From Aptenodytes patagonicus (taxonomy: Eukaryota > Chordata > Aves > Sphenisciformes > Spheniscidae): DNA of 64,000 bases. Below the pieces are notes generated by a model. The model saw nothing but the letters and a program-made list of their open reading frames with translations. It made no database searches and had not been told where the DNA came from. How positions within the stretch are numbered: the stretch's first letter is position 1; each line of letters opens with the position of its first letter. The stretch spans positions 79,735,068 to 79,799,067 of the forward strand of contig NC_134951.1 of the NCBI RefSeq assembly GCF_965638725.1, read 5' to 3'. A program made the position numbers and the translations under genes. Positions 24,844 to 39,800 of the stretch are shown here, piece after piece.

Positions 24844-27800
24844 TAAACCAGTGAAGTGACCATTTCTAAGGTACTCCTTTTGGTGCAGAGAAATATAAAA
24901 TTAGTTGTTTGGATAAGAGATATGATTTGCATTTACTGAGCACACAGCTACAGCTTAAGACACTACTTTCCTGCAGCTATTTAGTTTCTCTTTGCTGAAC
25001 ATCAACATTCCACAATGGTTGGCAGAGGGGATGCATTTTTGTGCCCTCCTTTCCCCTAGATTTCCTTCTGCAGTTGATACACCTGCAGAATCCCTTCTTT
25101 TTGCCCTTCATATCCCTGGCCAGATCCAGTTAGGCTTCTGTTTTCCTAACCCCATCCTTGCATGTTTGGACAGTATCTCTATTCCTCCTGGATCACCTGC
25201 CCCTGCTTCCAGCTCTTGCATACTTCCTTTGTATTTTAGTGTTTTATCAGGAGCTCCTCATTAACCCATGCCACATTTCTAGCACATCGGGATGGACCAC
25301 TCTTGAACTCAAAGGAGATAATCCTCTGGGTGATGCCCAGCTGTGGACTGGAGTGGCTGAGGAGAGCCTCTCAACATGCTCCTTGTTCTGCTGACTATGC
25401 TTGAGGGCAGTAGCCTCTGACAGAAGTACATTGTTGACTGTTGCAGGCAGTAACCTCTGAAGTGCCACAGTAAGGTTGGCCAGATCTCATCTGTCAGAGC
25501 CTGAAGAGGAGTCTAAAACCCCAGCTGGAGATAACAGCAAATTTATGTTATTTTGCACAGAAATGGACTAGCATGAGTTAGCTGCAATTAGACAAAACAA
25601 CAGTAATGAAAGCAGTTGGGGAGTCCTAAGCCCTACAGCTATTTTGCAAGTTATTAGAACACCTTGTAATAACAAATTAATTACAGTAGAACTTACTCAA
25701 CCTAAAAACAAATTCAAACTAAGCCAGACAGCAACTTGTAAAAAGAACAAATGTACATGTTGAAAATACAAAAGTGGAATTGTATAGAAATATTTCATGT
25801 ATCACTTTACTGAAAGAAAATTTTAGTACAGTGAAAAGCCTAAAAAGTGCCCAAGATGGAAACACTAAGGTGCCCCACTAATACCTGAAGGGCAACTTTT
25901 TTTTTTTCTTTTTTAATGAGTGCTTTTCCTCTGTTTGAACTACTGGTGATTTATGTCTTAGCAGAGAAGTTTCAGCATGTTTGTAAATAGAGGAGTAAAT
26001 TGGACTCAACAGAAAGTTAATATAGTTTTTGAGAACCAGAAGCTGTATTATACTGTAAAACCAGACAGAACAGAAATCCCAGCAGGGCTGATGAAATAAC
26101 TGCTCACTCTGAAAAGATGTATAAACTACTCCAACTTACTTAAATTATCAAAATTTAAGTAGCTTAACAAAAGAGCTGCTGCAGTAAAATCACAATTTCA
26201 TTCCCAGCATAACGGTAAGAAAGATAATTTACAGTCAATAGCCATTACAAGTAACATTAACTAATGCACATAAAGTGAAACATTCTGCTTCTTATGAGGA
26301 AACTAAACAGGATTTGTACAAATTTGCACTGCTAGGATGGTTACTGCCCGGTACCATCCCCACTACAGGTGAGGCTGCATGTGCTAAAAGAAAGATAGTA
26401 CTGAATACACAAACTCTTCAGTTATACTTTTTGGCGACCAGTGGTAAACTAGCCAAATTCAGGTTGGATATTAAAGATCAGTATGCTTTTAAATTAAGTA
26501 GATAAGTGACAAATGAATAAACATAATTGAGAAAGATGGACATATTGCCAAATAAAGATACCATGAATCTCATTTTGAACAGTCATTTCAAAGGTAATAT
26601 CCTAGAGACAAGCATTCATTACTAGATCTTTAAAACATCAGCAACAAATTTTGTATATTTCACCAATTCTGGAATTCTTAATGCACTTACAAAACAATTT
26701 TAGCTTGGTTGATCTATTGTTAAGACAATACTGGTTTTAAAATAATTTGGGGTTTTTTGATACCTACTATATTGCTACAGAGAACATTTTTAACTTGTAG
26801 CATATTATCAGCAAAAACAATAGATGCAACATCACAAAATTGCCATTTTCTTTTTCAGTGAAACAGAAATGAAGCCATAAAGGTTAACTTTTCACAGAAA
26901 AATATTAGCCGACTGCATTAAAGCACAAAGATAGGAGACAGTTATTTATGGAACACTGTTCACCATTATCCTTTTCAAATTCTACAAGAAGGCTAAATAT
27001 TGATGCATTCCCAAGTCACCTTTTCCCCCCTTTAGTGTTAACAAGTAGGAGTATGTTTTTGATGCTTCCAATTTGTCAAGATCAGGTGAACTGAATGGTT
27101 TTACAGAGTACATTATTCCAACTCCTTCAGGGGCTATAAAACCACATTAAACTCGGCTTGTTATTAATAATTCATGGCAACTTCCTTAGTTCACTACAGG
27201 GGCATCACTCTTAGGGCATCATTCTTATTGAAACAACTTAACAGGGAAAGTCAGATAAACAGTGTCTACCATCAATATGAGAAGAAGCCTACCATGAACA
27301 TGGGGACACTGAAAGCCATAAAGAATGTCAATTCTTACAATTTTCAGGCTAAATCCAGCATTCTACACCCCTTTCTAAAAGCTGATATTAATTTAATAGA
27401 TCAGTAAAAACAACAAAATTCCTTCTATATGCTGAAATTTGGCTTATCTGCAGATTTGAAGTGTCAATTTGCCATGCATTTAGATATACTGCAAAGGTAT
27501 TCATGCTCTCATTACTCAGAAATAGACCCCTTTAACAAAAATATCTTATTTCAATTAAGGATTAAACAAGGTATATCCCATTAAACATATCTATGATGCA
27601 AAAATATTATGATTTGGAATTGGAACACTTTTTACTATAGTAAAAAAGACCTACTACTAAAGCAGTTACAATCAACACCAATTACTATACATAAATAAAG
27701 AACACAAGACTTCATTCTTCATGGTCATGGAATAGATGGCTCACACAGAATTATGTCACATATTACAAACATATTTGACTACAATGCACATGACACTAAC

Positions 27801-30800
27801 TAGATGGACAGATTCAGAAAAAAATGGCATTCAGTATAAGCACATTAAGGTAGGGATTAGACACCCTTTATGGCATCTTTTACACAGGTGTTAAGAAGGA
27901 AATGAAGAAAGATGTCCTTGGATCGAGATGGCTAGGACAAAAACCTAATCCAAAGCATGAAAAGAACTGTCCACGTATGCTCAGCTTTGTAACAATCCAC
28001 ATCTATGTGTGCTCATATTTTGAGGGGGGGAGATAGTTTAATAGAAATGCTTGTCATTGTGATTTGATTTTTTATTGTTGTTGTTCTTTTGGTACAAAGC
28101 TTATCTCCTTGGCTTTGAAGGCAAACAGAATACTCAATACCCTTCTATCTTGCCCACACCTGTAGATAGGAAGAAAAAAAAAAAGTATGTTCTGCTTGAA
28201 GGACTGAGAAGGAGACAAATCAGTATCACTTGTCATTTCTCAAGTGTTGTACTTGCACACATTTGGACAACTTAATTCTCTAAGGAAGGGTAAAAAACAA
28301 GAAAAGCCTTAATTCAAAGAAAAAAGGAAAAGTAGATACTTTTAAACTGTTAACTAATTACTTAAAATACTGAATTTCAGAAGTGCATATTACTGAAATA
28401 GTTATTGAGAAATTTTTAGCTAGGACAGTTTGAGAAACAGACAAAAATCCCAAGTACATGTCATCAATACTGTATGTCCTTCACACAGCACAAGAGACTG
28501 CACCTTCTGGGTCACCTATTTGAGTTCCAGAAATCCTTTAAAATTTTTTAACGTGAGATTTTCAGAAAAAAGCTGGACTTCACAGATAGCAAACTGCAGA
28601 ACTCCAAATGACATTAGGTTCAAAAGAGAAACTGAGACCTGTCTGCTACGCATGAATTATCACTGATTAATATCCTCATATGAGGTTACTCTCATAAGAA
28701 GCTATACTCCTATGCTGCCACAAAAGGATGGCAGAGCCATCACTTTATAAAAATTTGGTAGATACACACCTTTGAGAACTCAAAATGCTTAACAGTGCTC
28801 ATTTTATGTAAAATGTCAGATCCTGGTAAGCCTCCACATGAAGCTCAAACTCACCCAGACCATCACCACTTCATTCAAATAAGGGGAAAGAACAGCCACA
28901 ATGGCCACACAGCCTGTGGAAGGGTGCTGGAAATAAGAAAAAGCAGGAAGGAGAAAGTTTATTTTTCTAAATAATATCACTATCAAAGCGGTATGAATGG
29001 TTGCGAGTGAAAGGAAAGCTGGAAAGCACGAGGAAGGAAAACAGGTCACCACCTCCAGCCAAGAGGAGGATAAAGGGTAGAACTCTCCTTCCCAAGTTCT
29101 CCATACTCCACCACACAGAACTACGGATCAGCAGAACTCCAAATCTTCAGCAGCAGCACTTAAAGAATAAAAATTCTTCCCTTCAAAAAGCAGTTTCAAC
29201 TCGTCCCCATCTCTAGGCTTAAATAGGCTTTGGTCTGGCCTTCCTCATCTATCATTGTAATTTTCAAGATGCTTGGGTCTGACTTTTTGGAGAAGTAGTT
29301 ACAGTATTTGAAAATCTGGTATTAAGAAATAAGGTACTAGTGAGTGGCTTGCTGTAACTTACAGTTCAGTGTCCAGCACAGGTAAAGGCTAAAAGGGCAA
29401 AGCCTCAGAGGTACGTGGGACTAAGTGTTTTACTGCTACGCTTTCAACATACAAGAAGAAAGGAGACTGTCTTTATTGCCTGTATCATCGTTCCATGGAC
29501 ACATTATACACATACTTGTAAAGGCAAATTTTAGATGAATCGGTTCTGATTATGTTGGAGAAAACAAGGAGGGTCAGGCTTTTGGGTACTGATTCTGTAT
29601 CATCTACACAATACCTATTCCCTGGTGTTTCTCGTTCACTCCCTGTTTAGCAATGTATTAGCCCAGGAAGGTTGTTTTTCTTCACATAAACCCCAAGGAC
29701 AAACAGAATTTCATTACTGCCTTATGGTCAAAACAGTTGACAAAGCCTTCTCAAAAAGTCACTTATTTCTCCTAAAGTAGTTGACGTCTAAATCCAGCTG
29801 GGAACCAATAAAAGTGACGCAAACTTTCCTTCTGTAGAATCTGCATTGTCTTATTTGACTACGCCACCACTGTTAACAAAGTCTAATTCTCTAGTAATGA
29901 TACACAGCAAGCAGATAGGCACAACAGTTTCATGTAGATAAAATGAACAAAGAAAACAAACATTTCTTGATTTTGTATCTTAACACCCCCGTTTGCACAA
30001 ATGGCAAAGTAAACCAAAATTCTCCCTGTGCACACAGTCCTTTGTCCTCAAAGGGCCGCCTAATCATATTCATGTCTAGAAATGAAACAAGATTTCAAAA
30101 GCTGTATTCACATGAAATCAACTATCTGATTTTTTTGTGTGTGGCAATTGCATCCTAAATTGGTTTACAGCTGGCTGTCTGCTTTCTCTTAGTTCAGGAA
30201 ACTGATTATATGAACAGTTCTAAAATAACACATTTGAAATGAAATGGGAATTGATACTGAATACTCATTCCACATAGTGATACACAAGGGCGTCTTAGCT
30301 CCTTACCAGAATTATATTGATAGTTCCTCTATTACCCATGGAGGCTGCTTAATTTTTTCAGTTTTACTTATATTAAAGAGAAATGCTGATTTCTTAATAC
30401 TGAATAATCAGGAATGGAAAACATATGTTGGAACTATTGTCACTGTCAGATGAAAGTAGAGAAATGCCAGGCTTTCAGAAGTGGAATGTACCATGAGAAA
30501 CATTTTAAGCCTGTCACTGAATACAAGCAATATCATAAACAAGAGTTATTTACTAGTATTTGAGTATTACTTGGCATTTTGAATGTAATACCCTACACAA
30601 GTGAGAAGAAAAAAAGAAATCAAATCCTAAATGTGTTCGTGATATGAGTTTACGAAGCTAGTGTCACAAAACAGCCTGCTCGCTTTAATGCAAGTTACAT
30701 GTCCTTCAGTCAGGATACTACTGGGCTAAGAACCCAAAATCTCTGCAAAAGAATAAGTATGTGAACATACAGCAGGTGTTCACTGATTTGATATAATGTA

Positions 30801-33800
30801 AGATTAGCTGTATGGTGTTAAATACAATTTTAAACTATCCGATGCTTACTTTTTAAATGTGCAATTATTTTTATCTTCATATTAATAACAAAAAATAGTA
30901 AATTTAATCCAGAGATGAATTCAGAGGTGCAGTTTCATAACACCTAAGCAGAGCTGCACACACACCACAGTAAAATCAACTTGTGTTAAGTATATATAAC
31001 TCTCAATAATTCTTAGGTACAAATGGAAGAATAAAGTTATGGATTGAAGCAGTTAGCTGAATTCAGACAGCACAGGTAAACTTTCAGAGCAGTGCTGGGG
31101 GATCAGCTGTGTGACTCCCATTGATTTTAGTACAGGTTACTCAAGTCTTGTATTTATCCGCAGAACAAGTAAGGCAACAGAAATGGCTCCTAAAGTGCCT
31201 TCCCTAAGCTTCAGATGTTTAATGAGATCGATGGGGCCAAAGCACCGCGCTATACTTTAAAAAATTGAGTTTTAATGTTATTTCAGAGCAGCGCTTGGTA
31301 CTTTTATAAGGCTGTAATGCATTTTCATTTTACCTGTATTGAAAAAAAGAGAATGGAGAACAGCAGGAAAGCAGCTATTCTAAGAAAGGAAGGCATAAAA
31401 TGTAAACATAATGCAACAAAGAAGCAAATGAAGAAACTCTTCTTTTCCTTTATTAGAAATATGGGAAACAGATTGTGCTCATCTTGCCTAGGGCTAAGAG
31501 CCTCATTGCATGGAATTCAGCCAGGCTCTGCCACACAGCTCACTAAGGAGTTTTGCTGTGTTAGAGAGTAAACCAGATGGGATATTTGCTTCCAACAAGG
31601 TAATTCTAATGGAAATTGTTAAAAGTACTGTAAAAGAAACTTTTCAGCTTCATCTGCTATTTTATTGTGTGCAATGAGGGCAAGCAGAATGAAAAGCAGA
31701 CTATAAAAACCAGAAAATTAAAAAATTCAAAACATTAATCATTAACCACTTTTAGAATTTATCTGCCTCAGAACTCCATCTGCTTACATAAAGCACACAC
31801 CAGGCTAAAGCTAGATCTCATACAGTAGCAGAGTTAGTATCGATAAAATACCTTAAAATTGTGTAGAGTGAGTAAGTCAAAATACCTGACCCAAAGGTCA
31901 GCCTGTAGCTTCATACAGCTTGAAGAAAAAATATGTAGCATGTCAACAGACTGATATGGTAAGACCATAACAGACACAGCCTTTTTGTTCAAGATCATTG
32001 AGACAATGTCTCATGCTCTTAAAAGACTCCATATTTTCCAGATGAGCTACAAAAGATAAAGAAGAAAGGAGATTAGTTATAGTTCCTGTTCTTGACGTCT
32101 TCTTGTAAATCTGACTAAGAATTTTTAAAGTCTAGTGCCCTAATCGTGCTAGAGCAAAAGGAAAGGTTTGTTGTGCCTTTTTTTATTTTATTTTTTAATC
32201 AATATCTTAGACTGTAGACCCTGAAAACTGTTCCTGGCAATAAACAGCTTTTTCAACATAGGCTACAACCATTTGATCACAACAACAAATTTATCCTTAC
32301 AGGAAGAAAAAAGGTAATAAAGGCAATATGTTGTAAACAAAGCAGCTTAGATACATATTGAACCTATTACTTCTGAGAAAAAGGGTCAATTATCATACAA
32401 AGACAAGCTCGTGCTTCAGCTATCCCCATCCAGTTTGCCAAGTAGAGGTACCTACAACTAAAAATCTACCATTAAAATGGGCAATATATGTATTTTTTTT
32501 TTAATTTTGCTCTCGGACTAAAAACTGCTCTAAGCTCCCTTTTCTTTTTCAGGAACTGGTCTATATCAGACTTAGACATTCTAAACAGTCTTTGACTCTG
32601 TCCTGCCATGTTTCTTCAATCAGCCAGAGAGCAGACTGGAATGAAATTGATATGATTGGATAAAGGAAAATCAATTTTTTTTTTCAACATTTAGTTTCAG
32701 TAATCTGATTATGAAGCTTTTAGTAATAGTGTAATTGCTTTGAAGTTCTGAACATATGTTTCCACTGAGAGTATTCCACAGAGGACACTGTATCAGAAAA
32801 GGGAAGAAATACAAACATAAACGTACCAAAAATATTTCAGCTCATCAAAAAAAATTAAAATTGAAAGAAGAACCATGTGCCAGAGATGTAATATGATGTC
32901 CAATATGAACCACTTTCATTTCCATTATCCACAATCCCTTTTTTCAAACACCAGTGAGGAAAATGGAAAATACTTTTTCCATGACATCAAAGCACATTAC
33001 CAGAAAGTTACAGGATTGGCACATTTTAAAAAAGGAACACACACACAGAAAATGGCTAAGACAGAAAGCAGCTGAACACTGTTCCTTGAATTTTGAAGGG
33101 AAAAATTCAATGAGTGCTAATACTTCCACTGATAGATCTTAGAGAAATAGCTCACACAGTAGTCTTGAAAAGCCCAGATATTTCAGTTTCTTGTGATTCC
33201 TACTCTTTTGAAGTTAACTAAATATCCTTAGCTCTATACACTGAAAGTTATTAAATCTGATATATTAGATCTGACACAAGACAGTTCTATTGTCTAAATT
33301 TACTAGAAAAAAAAATGAATCAATGAACTAAGAGGGGAAATTCACCACTGAGCAAAACATTTAGAAATGCTAAACAAAAGATATAGAAAACAGCAGCACA
33401 AACAGGAAAATATTGGAAAAACAAAGAAAAGGAACTAGTGGAACTATGTCATGGTGCAGAAAAGCTTTACACTTTTAACAAAGCAACACAACCACACTTG
33501 CATTGGTCATCACAAGAGTGATGAACAAAACCAAGCATAACTTGTTTCTCAAAAGACAAATTTGCCTTTTTTATTTGTTTGTGGTTTTTATATATCACAA
33601 ACAATTTACAAATCTAAATTAGTTTGCTTCATTGCTCATCTATGTCATCATAAGCAAGCTTAGTATGTAAGCCTACTGCTTTATACAGTACACCAAAAAA
33701 AAGACATTTGTAATGCCATGAGTAAGTTTTCACAGATAAACTAAAGCGAACGAGGATGTCTGACTCTTGTGATAACAAATGTATTGTTCATACCACCTTC

Positions 33801-36800
33801 ACAAATAACAGCACAACCAACACCTTTTGATGGCAACTGCTCTCTAAAAAGCTGTGTTTTCATTTCCTACACATGAATGTATTATAACCTTGCTGTCCTT
33901 TAAACTGCCATGGAATGATAAGCTCTTTCCTCAATTAGTATCTTCATTCATCTTTACCAGTTTCTGAAGCCTTTAAAAAGTACATCAAATCAACTTCTAA
34001 ATGCTTTTCTTTCATATACTCTTGTCAGGATTGTGTACACTCTCAGTAGAAGGGTTTAGGCTTAGAGCTTGGAGGTAAAGACAAACTGTGACCTCAAATC
34101 ATAGAAGAATGTCAAAAGAATTTCCAAAAGCATGGAACACAACAAAGCAAGTAAAAATATTTTTGTTGTTTTCTTACAAAAAGATCTATGCTATAGGGAC
34201 AAATAATACACAACAAAAGAACTTTTGACATATACAGAAAATAAGCACACCATCCCATTGGTCAGATTTCCAAAATCCCGGTTAAAAAGGGAAAACATTA
34301 ATGGCAAGGCACTCCTTGAGAACGTTCATTTGAAAACCAGCTTCCTTTCGTCATTTCAACTTAGCTCAAACCAGCTGAGTATAGAAAATCATCAGTCTTT
34401 AACAATCATAACTGGAATAAAGCTGAGAGGTGTGGGTTAAAAACTGCATGCAGGATCCAGGTAATTTATTTTGGAGATGTTTAATGGTCAACAGCCCATT
34501 ATTCTTATTAGAGATGTGTGTGTGTCGTCGTCATTGTTTTCCCCTCTCCAAAAATAAATGGAGGAGAAAATAATGGCATATAATATCACAATTTCAGAGG
34601 TCTTCAGAGGGGATGAAAGCTTTAAAATAGTTTTAGAGTCAGAGTTTAAAAATTTTCCTCTATTGTGATTGTTAGCATGAATAGAGGTATTAATTTCTGC
34701 AGACAGCCTCAAATGGTTCCAAAGTCCAAGAGAGAGCTTTTGCTGTAAAAATTTACTCCAACTGCTTAGACATAACAAAGCAGGAAAACAGTTAATGTAG
34801 TTAATTTCTCTGAAGCATGTAATTTACAATACCATTTCTTTTGGAAGACATTGTGATATATTTAGAAGGAACTGCTGGAGATTTTGTGGCTTACCCATGA
34901 CAGGCACGTAGCCACTGTAAAAAAAAAGACATCACTGAAATGTCCTACATAAAGCTACCGTGTACTTAATGCATCATAATTGTGACAAGTTATTTACTGA
35001 AATCTTTTGGCTGAATTCATGAGAATTCATTAATCAGACTGCCTTCTTTATAAGTGATGCATATTTACCAGCACATATACCAGCTACCACTGTACAGATT
35101 TCTTAAGGGCATGAAATAAAAGCCAGTCTCACGATTAAATGTTCATTAATTTCTACCCTTAAGATTGCTGAACTCGAATTTAATATTTGACTAATGGCTG
35201 GAGAACTTAAATGATTTCTCTTGTCTCTTGTCATTTTAACAGAGATTTTGTAATAACGTCGCAAATCTCTCAGTTATTTTCATACGCCTCAAAGAACAAC
35301 TTTTGTGCTACAATTTTTCCTGAGTCAAACATTAACAATACTAATGTAGACGTGAACATGCTTATTGAGAAAAGTGATGCAACATAAGAGTTACTGCTTA
35401 AAAGCCAGTTTAGTACAATCAGGCAGACTTCAGTCTGCCTCAAAATGTGCACAGCAATGAACTAATTCTTTCTTCATCTTGTCTGTTTTAGTCCTGAGGC
35501 TGGACAAGAGCGTACTGATGGATTTTTCTACATCAGATAAATCTGATGGATTTGTATCCTTATTTTGTAAGGTCATTCATCTTTCCACTCCTTTTGCACT
35601 GATCAAAATACAAAGGGACTGGGAGAGGCCTAAGGTACATTTGGAAACTGAAAAATTGTTAAAATATAGATTTCAAAGATCATAATTTACCACACTAAAA
35701 TTTAGTTAATGATTATGAAGTAAGTCCTCATAAAATGCAAACATTTGCAAGATGCCACACACTATAGTTCAGAAGGGAGAAATCATGTATCGTGAAATAA
35801 TTGACAATTATATAATTAAAGCTTGCCTGCTAATTATCTCCAACCGTTGTAGTAGCATTCTGTGAATTCTGGGTATATAGCTGCACATTTCTAACATTTC
35901 CATTTTTCCTTCTTTTTATGGAAAACTTCATACATCACTGGCTACATTTTGTGTTAGAAGTTGATTTTCAGTCCAACAATACTTATGTACAGTGCATCAC
36001 AAAAAAAAAATCATTAAATAATAAAATTGAAAAGAATAAATTGTATCTCTTTTACATAAACCTGTTTGGCAAAGTAACAAAAGTTTCCACTAATGGTTTT
36101 ACTCTCCCTTGTGCTTCTACTAAACATAGGAACCTGAAAAACCTGCACCATTCTCAGTATTGTTTGCTTCTGTGGCCTGACCACTTAAGCAACTGACAGT
36201 TCCATGATACAGTGTATGCTAGTCCAAATAATTTATTTCAGTAATGGGGATATATGTGTTTCCAATTATGAAAGCTACTCCACCTCTTGAGGCAATGTTA
36301 GCAAAACAGAATCCAGTAACAACTTCGGCTGTCAATGTATCTACAAGAGACACATGCATTACTTTGGCAGAGACTCTTAAGCAGTAGCATTTGCTGTTAT
36401 GCGTTCCAAAATATTTTTAAATTTCCATATTTTGTTAGCATAGGCCTTTTCCTAATTGTTTCTGTGAATAAGTGGAATTTGAATTCTTAATTTTATTCTC
36501 ATCTCACAGATAGGCTGGACCAAATGTTTTGGCAATGGATACTATATTTACACATTATGTATGCAAGAATTTATCTTTCCTGCTACAAAAGTTGTTTTCA
36601 GTTTATCTTTCTTTGTCACTCCGAAAAAGAAGATAGGAATTTAAATATAATCTTCTCCTTTATAATGCCTTTTGTCCAAAGGACTGTGAAATCCTTTGTC
36701 AGCTCTGGATATATTCCCATTGTCAGCAGGAGCTGAGCATACTCCGCAACAACTGAGGGTGAAGATGCACAAGAAGGACTAAACACAGGAAGGACTAAAC

Positions 36801-39800
36801 AGATCAAAAAGCACCCTGCTAAAATTATTTAGTCCCATTTTTGCTACCTCCTCCTACATTTTCCACTTATCTTGAGCCAACTTCGGTGTTCACTGGGCCC
36901 TTCTCTGAGGATGACATCCAGCAAAAATGGACAGTTTTTTTGCTACAATAGCAAGTTGAATTAGTTCAACAGTCAAATTAGTAATATGGTCAGTGAGAGG
37001 AATGAGGCAGGATGCACAGATGGCAGCAGAGAATGGGAGGGAAGAGCAAGGGAAAAAGAAATGGTAGCAAAACCTTTTCATGACTGATTCAGCTAGATCA
37101 GAAGTCACATACACAACCCTATCACAACAAGAATTTAGCACAATACAGAGTCAGGTCTTAAATTAACATACATACACATCATCCACTCACCATTCTGTTT
37201 ACAGATATACCACTAGGTAACCAGATAATACAGAAAAGGATGGGGATTTTGGCAATGGGAAATAATTTTAAGAAACTGCCAGATTGATATTCTATCTGTA
37301 GGGCCCTATCTGATAGACTCAAAAAACTGCATCAGAACACCCTTAGCCACTGCTTAATTAGTCTCTAATGTGTCTTGATATTACAATACTGTTATTTTGT
37401 GGCCATTTTAAAAAAACAAACAACAAATCAACCAACCAAACAAAAAAAACAAAAACCAATTTCCTCCCCCCTTGCTACTTTTCATTCAAAAAGAAATCCA
37501 AGCAAAAAGTCTTCCCTTCCCTCTTCAAGGAAACAAAGAAATCCAGAATGCTCACATATACCTAACAGAAACCAGATATCTTTTGAAGATAACCTATTTC
37601 ATATGATACTAACTTTCTAAAACCTTGCTGATAGAGCCATAACAAAGCATTTTGTAGGAAAATAATCAATAAAATATAAATCCAGTAAAACACACAATGT
37701 TTCATGATGCAGTTCTGTATATACAGTACAATACAGTTACCCTAGCAGAAGGAAAAAAGGCTCAAAACAACCCCAGCTAAACAGGTCATGCATATGAAAT
37801 GTGAGTAGTCTTCAATATTCCGAGATTTAGGTTTTGTTTAATCAAATTAACCATCAGAAAGATTATTCCACATGTTCGTGAAGTAAGTGTAATAGTGAGC
37901 TACAAATCAAACTATTATTCCAGTGAAAAGTACGTATTGTAGTGGAACTATCCATGGTATTACATAAACTGAAATAGAACAGCAAGATGACAACAATAAA
38001 AGAAAGAAACCCAAAATTGCAGCACGAGATCATGAAAATATCTAAGTAGACAATTCCCAAAATATCTTCCCTTTGGTTGCTAAGCTGGCACCATTATTTT
38101 CTAGTCTGAATTCATTCAGAGAAATTCTGAAAGAGTTTATTCTCATTTTGCTTCCTCAAGATGATTTTCATAACAATGAGAAATAGAAATATTTATGCAG
38201 AAAGTAAAGATTCCAACACACTGAAAAAGAGTGCAACACAGAGGAGTGATAGGTCATCCAGATAGCTAAAACTTTCACCCAGGCTCCCATTCTCCCTGAA
38301 CTTGATTACTGCTGTATGAATCATATTTCACTGCCAAAGTGAAAATGTTCGCAACTTGTCCCTACTACCACCTTCATCTCTCATTCACTACAGAAATGCT
38401 GACCTGCCAATGTTAACTATCTAGAGCCCATCTTCTACATTTTTGAAAGAGTTTGGAGCCTTCTCCCATGTTTTTTATTCTTTGAGAGGTATTTCCTGAA
38501 AAATTCCACAAAGCTGCCCTAGTATCTTCTTTCAAATTCAGTTTTAATCTTTTTTTCTGTAATACTTATTGAAAACTCAAGAACAGGTTTTCAGGAAGGT
38601 AACATTATTGCCAATGTTGTTGACTGAGAAATAGCTCAGCCAGTCCAATGGTGGGTTGTCACTTCCCTTGCACCAACACTGGTTCTCAGCTGATCCAATG
38701 GTAAGCAGATATAGGGTATGAAATGAAAAAAAAAAACCAAACCCAAACCAAAAGCAAACAAAAACACAAAACAAAAGCCTCCCATGCCCCTAAGTAAGTG
38801 GGTTTTTTGACAACCCAGGTCACTTAACTAGCTCACTCTGGAGTCACATGAATATCAATGTCAGCTCAAGGAACACATGGTTGGGTAGTAAGGGGGAAGG
38901 GAGGGCACCAAAATGTCCTCCTTTAGGTGGCAATCAGCTGCACTACACCATTTGTATGTGACTTGGCAATTTAAAGGGTCAAGCAATAAAACAGCATTAA
39001 GGGATGTCCCTTTAGTTACACCACATAACTTTCACGTCACCATACTGTGAACCAACCCAGGGAGTTGACCCAGATGAAAAAGAAACTATTTCTTCTGTTT
39101 TTTTTTATTTCACAGTGTGCCTGAACAGACAATTGCTCCGCTGCAACTGAAAGATTAGTTTGCTGGTGTAAGGGCAGGAATGAGGAGTGTACAGCAATAC
39201 CTAAAGACAGCACTGCTGTAGCATAGTTTTTAATATGAAAACAAAGCCTCATAGTAACCTATGTTTTGAGTGCACATATTAACCTTCATCCGTCTCCTGT
39301 GTTATACCTACAGTACTTAGCACAGGTACGGTAGTTTTTTGTTCTGTATTCATAAAACTCTCAGGTACTGTGGTGCTACAAATAAAAAGTTTAAATGCCT
39401 GGAACAATTCCTCATGAAACAGATATATTCATACGTTGAATCTGCAACTTGTTATTGTGGGGTTTTTTCCCCCCTAACACATAAAATAGAAGTATCTGAA
39501 GCAGCTGTTTATCAACAGTGTGTACTCTGCTGAGCAATGGGCTTTTTTCCTTGTTTTAAAATATATTTCCATGGTCTAATTTTAAAATTGTTGGGGTTTT
39601 TATGGGGAAAAGAAGTTGGGGAACCAACTATGCACTGAATTTCCACTGGATTTATTTTGCCTTTTAATTAAACCTTTAAGAAGCCTACTTAATCCTGCCA
39701 TCTAAAAAGAAAAAAAAAATTGAAAACTATTTAAGTTACAGAACTGCTGGCTTCCCATGGTAAGAATAATATAAAATATCAAATAACATTAGACCATGTT

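Noticed and set aside
24992..25468. Overlapping frames near 25 kb as a possible exon cluster
   Set aside because: There is no domain motif, no convincing paired splice sites and no family resemblance. They may be part of an old unrecognised repeat.
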